Part shown: in pieces, positions 49,373-56,582 of the stretch
How positions within the stretch are numbered: position 1 is the stretch's first letter
Layout of the letters: each line of letters opens with the position of its first letter
Assembly: GCA_015059845.1 (NCBI GenBank)
Contig: SUZR01000007.1
Location: 1-64,000, forward strand
Source of the DNA: Rikenellaceae bacterium
Lineage (GTDB): Bacteria; Bacteroidota; Bacteroidia; Bacteroidales; Rikenellaceae
Reading direction: 5' to 3'
DNA length: 64,000 nt
Program-made: the position numbers and the translations under genes
Notes under the pieces: model-generated
Databases searched by the model: none
Told to the model about the DNA's origin: nothing
Seen by the model: the letters and a program-made list of their open reading frames with translations, nothing else

Positions 49373-50119
49373 ATGAATTTGGAGATATTTTTAGCAGGTT
49401 CGACTACGCTAAGTAAGCAACGAGATATTATTCGCAATCAGATAATGATGTGGAATGCGAATCGAAATTTAAATGATAAAGATGTCGTATTTAACGTTTA
49501 TACATTTGAGAATTTTGACGATGCTATTTCTGACAAATCAACAGGTCAGCCAGAGTATAATAAATTTATACGAGAACGAGCAGATATAGCTATTTTTGTA
49601 TTATATGATGGAATAAATGAAAAGACAAGAGAGGAATTTGATGTAGCATATGAAAGTTTGCAGTCAAAGCGTAAGGCTCCTGACTTAATAGTGTTTTCTC
49701 ATAAATCAAGTCTAAGTAAAGAAATAGAAAATATAAGAGAAAAGCTTAAAAGTGACGGTAAATATTTTAAGGAATATACTTCGGATGATGATTTAAAGAA
49801 TTCTATAGGTAAGATTTTAGATAAGTATGTGTCTAGAAAGAAAGAAGAAGTAAGAATTCAGAAACAAATAATAGTTAGAAATTTTTTTGTATTATTTGCT
49901 ATTATATGTATAGTGGGTGTATTTGGTTTTGTTAGATTTTCAAAGAGGCAGGACTGTGTAGAGAGAATGAGAGAGGCTCTTGAAAAATATGAAAGTAATT
50001 CTAGTAATCTAGAATATTATATGAACTTACGTAGCGCAAAAAAGGAATATGATGATTTAGGCTTCTCGAAGGATAATGAAATTTACAAAAAAATAAAAGA
50101 CTGTTTAAAAATAGAATGA
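49373..50119 (+). CDS. TIR/DUF4062-like protein with C-terminal membrane anchor
   Basis: A 248-residue protein of unusual AT-rich sequence. Residues 1-150 have an alternating beta/alpha pattern, starting NLEIFLAGSTTLSKQRDIIRNQI, then ADIAIFVLYDGINEKTREEFDVAYES (71-95) and DLIVFSHKSS, as in DUF4062, nucleoside-deoxyribosyltransferase-like or TIR-like domains; Glu87/Glu88 could be catalytic. One membrane helix (about 170-188) follows, with a short acidic tail outside. The next gene overlaps by four bases and encodes a lipoprotein. Cell-fate or defence role is possible but not shown. Confidence 0.55.
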   Translation: MNLEIFLAGSTTLSKQRDIIRNQIMMWNANRNLNDKDVVFNVYTFENFDDAISDKSTGQPEYNKFIRERADIAIFVLYDGINEKTREEFDVAYESLQSKRKAPDLIVFSHKSSLSKEIENIREKLKSDGKYFKEYTSDDDLKNSIGKILDKYVSRKKEEVRIQKQIIVRNFFVLFAIICIVGVFGFVRFSKRQDCVERMREALEKYESNSSNLEYYMNLRSAKKEYDDLGFSKDNEIYKKIKDCLKIE

Positions 50120-50820
50120 TTATGAAAAAAGTTTTATTAGTTGTTATCTTAAGCGCGGCAATTTCGTTCATGTGTTGTGGCGAAAAAAAAGATTCGTCTA
50201 CTCAAATCCTTGAGCTCATTGAGAATGTCCATAATAACAGAATTTTTGACGAAATTGAAAATTGTAAAGAACTAGATAATGAGTGCGAGTATGTCTTAAA
50301 GGCTAAAAATGCAATCGACGATACTCGACTTAAATTGATTAAACTGGAGGATGTATTAAGTCAGCCAGATCAATTAACAAGTAAGGACGATTTTACCAAA
50401 TGTGTATATAGAATGATGGGGCTTCAATCGTCTGTTGATATAAGTTCTAATGCTTTCAAAAGCCATATCTTATTTTTACAGAATTTTATCTCTAGTAAAA
50501 GTGATAATAATACGACTAAATATATAGAATTTAAAAGATCTTTGATCTCGGGAGATAGTAGTATAATTGAATCAGGAACACCGGTTTTAATAGCTCAAGA
50601 AAATTTTAATGCAGCTGCTCAAGGTTTTACTAATGTATTATCTCAAGTATTGAGAAATGTTGAGAGTAAAGATTTAGAGGCTGCTGCTAATTCACTAAAT
50701 AGAGAAGAAGCAATTGCCTATAGAATGGCTATGGCTGAACTGTTGAATGCTTTCTACCAATTTGAGAGTTCAAGAGCCGAGTATATATTGGATGTGTTCA
50801 AATCGTATAATGATATGTAA
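50116..50820 (+). CDS. Helical lipoprotein, partner of the TIR-like gene
   Basis: A 234-residue protein with a lipobox: MIMKKVLLVVILSAAISFMCCGEKK (lipid at Cys21 or 22). The rest is almost all helical, rich in Asn, Ser and Glu, with no recognised domain. It starts ATG inside the last codon of the membrane protein gene (four-base overlap), so the two are translationally coupled. It is AT-rich relative to thiL downstream. Function unknown; likely extracytoplasmic. Confidence 0.6.
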   Translation: MIMKKVLLVVILSAAISFMCCGEKKDSSTQILELIENVHNNRIFDEIENCKELDNECEYVLKAKNAIDDTRLKLIKLEDVLSQPDQLTSKDDFTKCVYRMMGLQSSVDISSNAFKSHILFLQNFISSKSDNNTTKYIEFKRSLISGDSSIIESGTPVLIAQENFNAAAQGFTNVLSQVLRNVESKDLEAAANSLNREEAIAYRMAMAELLNAFYQFESSRAEYILDVFKSYNDM

Positions 50821-50888
50821 TAAATTAGTAAGGAAGATTTTTATTTGGATACTTGTGATTTTTAGATAAAATGTAGTAAAATATTTCT

Positions 50889-51920
50889 ATGAGCCAGAAA
50901 AAACGTACCGAGATTGCCGAGTTGGGCGAGTTTGGATTAATTGACTGTTTGACAAAAGATGCTACAACCAACAATAAGCACACGCTCAAGGGTGTGGGCG
51001 ACGACGCTACAGTGATTGCTGCGGGGCGCGACGATGCGATGGTTGTGACGACCGACACAATGCTGGAGGGCATCGACTTCGATTTGACCTACTTCCCGCT
51101 GAAGCATCTCGGATACAAGGCCGTAACCGTTGGCGTGAGCGATGTGCTGGCGATGAATGCGCAGCCCGAGCAGATTATGATTTCGCTCGGTATCTCGTCA
51201 AAGATTCCCGTTGAGGCGTTGCAGGATTTGTATGAGGGTATAAATTTTGCCTGCAAGGAGTTGGGTGTGGACCTGGTTGGTGGCGACACCACGGCCTCGA
51301 TGACGGGTCTGGTTATAAACATCACAACCATTGGCCGTGCCAAGCGCAAGGCCATCAGCTACCGTTCGGGGGCGCAGTTTAACGACCTTATCTGCATTAC
51401 GGGTAACCTCGGTGCGGCGTATATGGGCTTGCAGTTGCTGGAGCGCGAGAAGCGTGTGTTGCGCGACGTGGAGAATCCTGAGCCGCAGTTCACAGGTTAT
51501 GAGTATCTGTTGCAGCGCTATTTGAAGCCACGCGCGCGTAAGGATATTATTGACTTATTGGCCGAGGAGAAGATTGTCCCCACCTCGATGATTGACATCT
51601 CGGACGGTTTGGCCAGCGAGGTGTTGCAGATATGTAAGGCCTCGAAGTGCGGTGCGCGTATCTATCTCGACCGTATTCCTATCGCCAAGCAGACCTCTGC
51701 TCTGGCCGAGGAGATGCACGCCGACCCCGTTGTGGCGGCATTGAATGGCGGAAATGATTATGAGTTGATGTTCACTGTACCTCTTGCTATGCAGGAGCAG
51801 GTTATGCGTCTGGGCGTAGTGGATGTTGTGGGCCATATCACCCGCGAGAGTACGGGAGCATATTTGGTTACGCCCGACGGTAGCGATATTAAGCTGCGTG
51901 CGCAGGGATTTAAGGAGTAG
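50889..51920 (+). CDS. thiL: Thiamine-monophosphate kinase
   Basis: A 343-residue ATP-dependent kinase of thiamine pyrophosphate biosynthesis. AIR-synthase-like halves: GVGDDATVIAAG (about 36-47), TTDTMLEGIDFD, KAVTVGVSDVLAMNA, VGGDTTASMTGLVINITTIG, then SDGLASEVLQICKASKCGARIYLDRIPI. Full length. A 35-residue membrane peptide gene follows five bases after the stop. Confidence 0.95.
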   Translation: MSQKKRTEIAELGEFGLIDCLTKDATTNNKHTLKGVGDDATVIAAGRDDAMVVTTDTMLEGIDFDLTYFPLKHLGYKAVTVGVSDVLAMNAQPEQIMISLGISSKIPVEALQDLYEGINFACKELGVDLVGGDTTASMTGLVINITTIGRAKRKAISYRSGAQFNDLICITGNLGAAYMGLQLLEREKRVLRDVENPEPQFTGYEYLLQRYLKPRARKDIIDLLAEEKIVPTSMIDISDGLASEVLQICKASKCGARIYLDRIPIAKQTSALAEEMHADPVVAALNGGNDYELMFTVPLAMQEQVMRLGVVDVVGHITRESTGAYLVTPDGSDIKLRAQGFKE

Positions 51921-51925
51921 GGCTT

Positions 51926-52033
51926 ATGAAGAAGGTTAAGAAGATACTTGTTGTCGTTGGAGCTATCGCCATATTTGTGGCGATGACCTTTGCTGCGTAT
52001 TACTACTGGGAGTATGTGAATGCAATATATTAG
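51926..52033 (+). CDS. 35-residue single-helix membrane protein
   Basis: ATG at 51926 to TAG at 52031: MKKVKKILVVVGAIAIFVAM, then TFAAYYYWEYVNAIY. One membrane helix with a positive N-terminus and aromatic C-terminal end. It begins five bases after thiL and ends just before a strong terminator, so it is probably translated from the thiL transcript. No family recognised. Confidence 0.55.
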   Translation: MKKVKKILVVVGAIAIFVAMTFAAYYYWEYVNAIY

Positions 52034-52044
52034 TAACGTATAAT

Positions 52045-52077
52045 AAAAAAGGTGTCCGAATATCGGACACCTTTTTT
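52045..52077. terminator. Bidirectional terminator between thiL unit and the lipoprotein gene
   Basis: AAAAAAGGTGTCCG and CGGACACCTTTTTT pair around ATAT. Confidence 0.9.
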
Positions 52078-52732
52078 ATTCCTGAAGATATAGTCTTGAC
52101 TCTCGGCCCTTCTCTGTGCGGAGAATCAATACCTGTCGGCTTTTGGTGTTGCTGTCAGATTGCTTGGCAATGGTGGCCGTTATGCCGAAGCTGCGCTCAC
52201 GACGTGCGGGAATAACAGGCTCCTCGTCGCTCTTCTTCTTGTCGGCCTTTTTTACCTCTGGCGGCAACGATATTATACCATATAATATTATCTCGTTCTC
52301 TCGGCCTGCGAGCTGCCACGCTGTAAATCGCAATGTCTGCTGAGGCTGGTATTGCGTGATGCGGCCGCGAGGTTTTAGCTCTATATCTACTGCCATAGGC
52401 ACCTTACCCTCCGTCGCCCAGCGACCCAAAGCCTTCGGATAGGTCTCGTCGGTGGTTATGGTCAGGGCAAGTGGTAGCTCATCCTCCTCCTGCGAGGGCA
52501 TATATATCACTTCGGCAATATTTCCCTCCACCATCTCTCCACCCTCGAGTATAGTCTGCTCGTCGATGGCGAAGTGGCGCGTGCCGATAGTATCTCCTCG
52601 GATGATTATGTTCTCCGCAGAGCTTGCTGCATCTATATATCCGGCAGCAATCATCGGCTCCACCTCCGCCCGTCGGCACGATAGCAGCGAGAGAGCCATT
52701 GAGGCGAGTATTATCGAAAAAATATGTCTCAT
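52076..52732 (-). CDS. Lipoprotein of unknown function
   Basis: A 218-residue protein with a lipobox (MRHIFSIILASMALSLLSC). No clear domain; the mid part has strands (IIRGDTIGTRHFAIDEQTILEGGEMVEG, ITTDETYPKALGRW). It starts at 52732, since a minus-strand -7 box TAACTTTG (CAAAGTTA, 52751-52758) lies just upstream; the longer frame to 52789 would cross it. A basic Lys-rich loop (VKKADKKKSDEE) is near the end. Confidence 0.7.
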   Translation of the reverse strand: MRHIFSIILASMALSLLSCRRAEVEPMIAAGYIDAASSAENIIIRGDTIGTRHFAIDEQTILEGGEMVEGNIAEVIYMPSQEEDELPLALTITTDETYPKALGRWATEGKVPMAVDIELKPRGRITQYQPQQTLRFTAWQLAGRENEIILYGIISLPPEVKKADKKKSDEEPVIPARRERSFGITATIAKQSDSNTKSRQVLILRTEKGRESRLYLQE

Positions 52733-52914
52733 CGAAACGTGTTTAATGCCCAAAGTTACGAAAATATCGTCACGCGAGCCGAAAATCATATAAAGTTATG
52801 AATAATTTTCCATATCTATGCAACTTTTGGGGCAAATTGTTCTCTCTGGCAGTACGTTTTTTGGATAAGTTTTTGTAATTTTGGCGTCAGTTAGGTTTAT
52901 AAACTACTACCATT

Positions 52915-53490
52915 ATGCTTAATATTATATTGTTTGGTGCGCCAGGATGCGGCAAGGGTACGCAGGCGGCGCGTATTAAGGAGAAGTACAACATCAACCA
53001 CATCTCAACAGGTGAGGTTATCCGTGGTGAGATTTCGCGTGGTACGGAGTTGGGCAAGAGTATGCAGAGTTATATCGAAGCTGGTAAGCTGGCTCCCGAT
53101 TCAATCGTAATCGGTATGATTCGCAACTATATTGCCGAGCATAAGGACGCCGTGGGTAATATCTTCGACGGCTTCCCCCGCACTACAGCTCAGGCTGAGG
53201 AGTTCGACCGTATCTTGGCTGAGGATGGTTTGGCTGTAAACGTTATGATATATATGGATGTTCCCGAGGAGGAGCTCGTGAAGCGTATCCTTCTGCGTGG
53301 TAAGGACTCAGGTCGTGCCGATGACGCATCGGAGGATGTTATCCGCAACCGAATCGCGGTATATCGTGAGCAGACCGAGATTGTTGCCGACCACTACTCA
53401 AAGCAGGGTAAGTACGTAGCTATCGATGGTGTGGGTACAATGGACGAGGTCTTCGACCGCATCTGCGCAGCTATCGACGCCAACAAGTAA
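52915..53490 (+). CDS. adk: Adenylate kinase
   Basis: A 191-residue enzyme that interconverts ATP+AMP and 2 ADP. P-loop GAPGCGKGTQA (7-17), STGEVIRGEI, DGFPRTTAQAEEF and RKDSGRADD-type GKDSGRADDASEDVIRNR. Short-lid type, as in many Bacteroidetes. A TAATTTTG box is at 52876-52883. Long-hairpin repeat copy 3 follows the stop codon. Confidence 0.96.
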   Translation: MLNIILFGAPGCGKGTQAARIKEKYNINHISTGEVIRGEISRGTELGKSMQSYIEAGKLAPDSIVIGMIRNYIAEHKDAVGNIFDGFPRTTAQAEEFDRILAEDGLAVNVMIYMDVPEEELVKRILLRGKDSGRADDASEDVIRNRIAVYREQTEIVADHYSKQGKYVAIDGVGTMDEVFDRICAAIDANK

Positions 53491-53688
53491 TTGTCTAACA
53501 ATGCTCTTTTGGCATCTGGCTTGCCCTCAAAATGCTCATTTACTCGGTGTAAACTCCGCTTTCTCGGGCTGCGGCCAGCTTCAACCGACGCTGCGAGCGA
53601 GGGCAAAGTGTGCTTGCATATTTTGCCGAGTCGCGAGGAGGAAAAGCCACCCTTGTGGTGGGTTAAAATAGCTATTGTTATACAATTC
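53489..53688. repeat. Long-hairpin intergenic repeat, copy 3 (after adk), with an insert
   Basis: The ends AATTGT...ACAATGCTCTTTTGGCATCTGGC and TAGCTATTGTTATACAATT pair as in copy 2. Compared with copy 2, about 80 bases (53586-53664, containing GGCAAA...TTTTGCC) are inserted in the right arm. Starts at the adk stop codon. Confidence 0.65.
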
Positions 53689-53704
53689 CTTAATTATATT
53701 CTTG

Positions 53705-53736
53705 GAGTGTCCGAATAACATCGGACACTCTTTTTT
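53705..53736 (+). terminator. Terminator of the adk unit
   Basis: GAGTGTCCGA and TCGGACACTC pair, followed by six T. Confidence 0.85.
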
Positions 53737-53810
53737 ATTGTTTCTCGTCATAACCTGCAACTTATACTTGTTTTATTCAGTTAATCAGTCACTTTTTTTC
53801 AGATGTTTTA

Positions 53811-53840
53811 TTGTGGATTATATTTTTTTTCTTACCTTTG
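53811..53840 (+). promoter_or_regulatory. Promoter of tRNA-Glu
   Basis: TTG at 53811-53813, 19 bases, TACCTTTG at 53833-53840, 41 bases before the tRNA. Confidence 0.8.
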
Positions 53841-53881
53841 CACCGCTAAAGTCCTTGCTATTGCATAGATGATAGCGGTAG

Positions 53882-53953
53882 GGTCCATTCGTCTATCGGT
53901 TAGGACGCAAGATTTTCATTCTTGAAAGAGGAGTTCGACTCTCCTATGGACTA
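53882..53953 (+). tRNA. tRNA-Glu (anticodon TTC)
   Basis: A 72-base cloverleaf: acceptor GGTCCAT pairs with ATGGACT, anticodon stem CAAGA/TCTTG with loop TTTTCAT (TTC at 53915-53917), and T-arm GAGGAGTTCGACTCTCC with the GTTCGA loop. CCA is not encoded (CTATG follows the A), so it must be added after trimming. Its own promoter lies upstream and rpsT downstream. Confidence 0.95.
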
Positions 53954-53956
53954 CTA

Positions 53957-54135
53957 TGACTGACGCCCCGTGAGCGATTAATATTCTTCAGGGTGGCGTT
54001 TGACAGGGTGAAAATTTTTTTGAACACTTACGCGGTGTTCGTTGAGGCGCAAGCCTCTCGGTGGTGGATGGACGCACATATCGGTCCAGAGAAACAGAAA
54101 ACAGAAAAAGTAAAAAATAAAAACTTAAAAACATT
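53957..54135 (+). other. rpsT leader (tRNA-Glu to rpsT gap)
   Basis: No gene; several small stems are possible (GACGCC...GGCGT, GAACAC...GTGTTC, GAGGC...GCCTC). No strong terminator follows the tRNA, so rpsT may be read from the tRNA promoter. Confidence 0.4.
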
Positions 54136-54387
54136 ATGGCAAATCACAAGTCATCAAAGAAGAGAATCCGTCAGACAGTTACCAAGCGTGCTCACAACCG
54201 TTTGTATCACAAGACTGCTCGTAACGCTGTAAAGGCATTGCGTAACACTTCAGAGAAGAGCGCTGCAGAGGCATTGCTTCCCAAGGTATCATCTATGCTC
54301 GATAAGTTGGCTAAGACCAACATTATCCACAAGAACAAGGCTGCTAACTTGAAGAGCTCACTCGCACTCCACGTTAACGCATTGTAA
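54136..54387 (+). CDS. rpsT: Ribosomal protein S20
   Basis: An 83-residue S20: [21 protein letters not shown], helical, ending [18 protein letters not shown]. It binds 16S rRNA at the base of the 30S. A terminator hairpin follows at 54410. Confidence 0.96.
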   Translation: MANHKSSKKRIRQTVTKRAHNRLYHKTARNAVKALRNTSEKSAAEALLPKVSSMLDKLAKTNIIHKNKAANLKSSLALHVNAL

Positions 54388-54409
54388 TCCAAAGCGGATA
54401 TCGTAAGAT

Positions 54410-54440
54410 AAAAGGCTGTCCATTAGGGCAGCCTTTGTTA
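54410..54440 (+). terminator. Terminator of rpsT
   Basis: AAAAGGCTGTCC pairs with GGGCAGCCTTT; a T-rich tail follows. Confidence 0.8.
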
Positions 54441-54459
54441 TTGTTTATAGTATATTTAA

Positions 54460-56085
54460 TTACTTATTTGAGAAATCATATCCTACAATTTTGTCAGCGT
54501 AATCTTTCCAACCGTCTGCAGATTTATAGGCGTCAACAGATGACGAAGGAACATATATTTTACTAATCGCATTGCTCTGATGGAATACATCAATGCCTAA
54601 TGTTGGAGGATTTACATTCGTGCAATATATTGTTGACAAACTAGTACAACCCTTAAATGCATAATAAGCAATTGATGACACTTTGCTTGGTATAGTAATT
54701 TCTGTCAAGCTTTTACAATTCTGAAAGAATGTATTTCCAATTGATGTTATATTTTCAGATAGAGTAACACTGGTTAGGTTTTCACAATTCCACAAAATTC
54801 CTGCGCCCATATTTGTTACACTATTAGGAATCTTGATTGTCTGTAACTTCTTACATCCATTAAAAGCATCATATTTTATAGTAGTTACACTATTTGGAAT
54901 ACTTATTTCATTTAAACTTGCACAATCATAAAATGCTCCTTCTCCAATTGTTTTTACTTTATTAGGGATATTTATCTTTTCCAGATTGACGCAATCATCA
55001 AAAGAGTATGCACCAATTTTTGTAACACTTTCGGGAATCGTCATTGTTAAAAGTGTAGTACAATCATTAAACGAACTAATATTGGTTACATCACCATTAA
55101 AGGTTATTATACCTTTACCATTTTCATAAACATTACTAGTAATTGTAGCACCAAATGATTTTGAATAAGGGTTTACGATCTGTCCATCCGTTGAAGTGTA
55201 CCAAATCTGATTATTTGGAGGAGTGTTTGCGTCTAAAATCTCCACCTCAAACGCAGTCATTGACTTTAGTACATTTCGCTCAATAACATAGTTCTTCGTG
55301 GTCGATTTTTCCATTGTAGCACCAGTAGTATCAGTGATTGTGATTGTAAAACCTTTGGAAAATGTCGTTGGAGGCACAACAATCCAAAAATCTTTTGCCT
55401 CAGCCGCTGTTGCACCCAATGCCACACCATCACCACAGTCGAGCGTGATACTCTCTGTTGCGCTTGCGCTCATCTCGAGTTCGGGATTCTGGCCATACTT
55501 GGTGGTAACAGTTGCCTTCCCTGCAATCTTTTCCGAGTTATTTCCTTTTAACTCAATACTCTTAACCGTAACACCCTCACCATAGAGTCGCAAGCGCAAA
55601 AATCCACCAACATTCTTGAACGGCAGAAAATAGTCGTTCGGTCCAGATGTTACAGCCACCATCGTGTTAGCATCTTGTCCAAACGAATTTTCTGCGTATT
55701 GCTGTGTAGCGGGCAATGAAAGAGTTATCACCTCATCGTTACTAATTTTGTTAGATGAGGAATAAGGGTAAACAGCATAGTTTGCAGATATGCTATTTCC
55801 AGTTCCGAACTGAGATGTTGCAATCTCCGAAAATGTACCACTATTATCACCCGTTTCGCCATCGAGCTGATATTTTCTGTTCAGTGTAGATGTGAAGATA
55901 GTTAGCAAATCACCTTCAGTCCATAGTAAACGTACTTTTTCGTCCACAAATGTACGCGTATCCTCCTCGGCGAATTCTGCGTGGAACTTTTGCGAGTTAA
56001 TTTTCTGCTGGCTGACCGATTCTACATCAGCCTTAGTGCATCCAACGAACAACAAAATGCATAGTGCGATGAAATAATTTCTCAT
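54460..56085 (-). CDS. BspA-like leucine-rich-repeat lipoprotein
   Basis: A 541-residue surface lipoprotein: lipobox FIALCILLFVGCTKA (Cys about 16), an N-terminal fimbrillin/Mfa-like beta domain (about 30-270), then seven or so LRR_5 repeats, such as VTKIGAYSFDDCVNLEKINI, VKTIGEGAFYDCASLNEISI and ITSIGNTFFQNCKSLTEITI (about 350-510), and a C-terminal VFHQSNAISKIYVPSSSVDAYKSADGWKDYADKIVGY cap. BspA-type proteins bind host matrix proteins and other bacteria. Starts at 56085 (MRNYF), two codons after the 56091 ATG. The 38-residue peptide gene lies just upstream on the same strand. Confidence 0.85.
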   Translation of the reverse strand: MRNYFIALCILLFVGCTKADVESVSQQKINSQKFHAEFAEEDTRTFVDEKVRLLWTEGDLLTIFTSTLNRKYQLDGETGDNSGTFSEIATSQFGTGNSISANYAVYPYSSSNKISNDEVITLSLPATQQYAENSFGQDANTMVAVTSGPNDYFLPFKNVGGFLRLRLYGEGVTVKSIELKGNNSEKIAGKATVTTKYGQNPELEMSASATESITLDCGDGVALGATAAEAKDFWIVVPPTTFSKGFTITITDTTGATMEKSTTKNYVIERNVLKSMTAFEVEILDANTPPNNQIWYTSTDGQIVNPYSKSFGATITSNVYENGKGIITFNGDVTNISSFNDCTTLLTMTIPESVTKIGAYSFDDCVNLEKINIPNKVKTIGEGAFYDCASLNEISIPNSVTTIKYDAFNGCKKLQTIKIPNSVTNMGAGILWNCENLTSVTLSENITSIGNTFFQNCKSLTEITIPSKVSSIAYYAFKGCTSLSTIYCTNVNPPTLGIDVFHQSNAISKIYVPSSSVDAYKSADGWKDYADKIVGYDFSNK

Positions 56086-56097
56086 AGTCATAGATTT

Positions 56098-56214
56098 TTA
56101 CCAGTCAGTTGTTCCACCATCTTCGGGATTCTCAAGTGAGGGGCTATTTGCAAAGCCTTTTTCAATTTCTACTTCGATTGATTCTACAATCGGAGATTCA
56201 TAATGTTTTTTCAT
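56098..56214 (-). CDS. 38-residue peptide gene upstream of the BspA-like gene
   Basis: ATG at 56214 to TAA at 56098-56100 gives MKKHYESPIVESIEVEIEKG then FANSPSLENPEDGGTTDW. It has no signal sequence or membrane helix but looks like short Bacteroidales peptides with the form MKKxYxxPxxE...E.G...SP, often beside cell-surface protein genes. It ends 12 bases before the lipoprotein start, so both are on one transcript. Whether it is a signal, a chaperone or a secreted peptide is not known. Its DNA reading frame is open and clean, unlike nearby random frames. Confidence 0.55.
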   Translation of the reverse strand: MKKHYESPIVESIEVEIEKGFANSPSLENPEDGGTTDW

Positions 56215-56582
56215 AGTTATAGTATTTAATGTTAAATATTAATTACAAATATGTGTAAATGACAGTTGTTCAACCTAAAAAGAGAAGCGTGAGTATAGCT
56301 TCAGTTGAAAGGGACGACCAAGTACCCACGCGAACAAAAGCACAACCCACGCCATAAGGCGTGAGCATTTAATGTGCCTATTGTTTGTTCGCTGTATAAA
56401 TTTGGTCGTTTTATCAACTAAACAATAGCCCTAAATGCCATCTATAAAAGACTACGTATTCCGCAATCCAATAACAAAGTTAGGAAAAGTTTCTTATAAT
56501 ATACATTTTTGGTTGTAAAAAAGCACGAAAAAACTCCCGCACCTTGCGGCGCGGGAGCGATTCAGAGTTTATAAGTAGTTGA
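56215..56582. promoter_or_regulatory. Structured leader region of the peptide/BspA operon (minus strand)
   Basis: No gene is supported in these 368 bases. A minus-strand -7 box TAACTTTG (CAAAGTTA, 56475-56482) implies a leader of about 250 bases. In it, a 63-base hairpin (56330-56392) has an outer stem GCGAACAAA/TTTGTTCGC, a mid stem GCACA/TGTGC and an inner stem CACGCC/GGCGTG around ATAA; a smaller one (GAAGC/GCTTC, 56284-56302) follows. The rpsA terminator occupies the right end. Confidence 0.5.
56528..56557 (-). terminator. Terminator of rpsA
   Basis: CTCCCGC (56534-56540) pairs with GCGGGAG (56551-56557); on the minus strand it is followed by six T. Confidence 0.85.

Noticed and set aside
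53993..54232. 79-codon frame before rpsT
   Set aside because: Overlaps S20 in another frame and holds no recognisable sequence.
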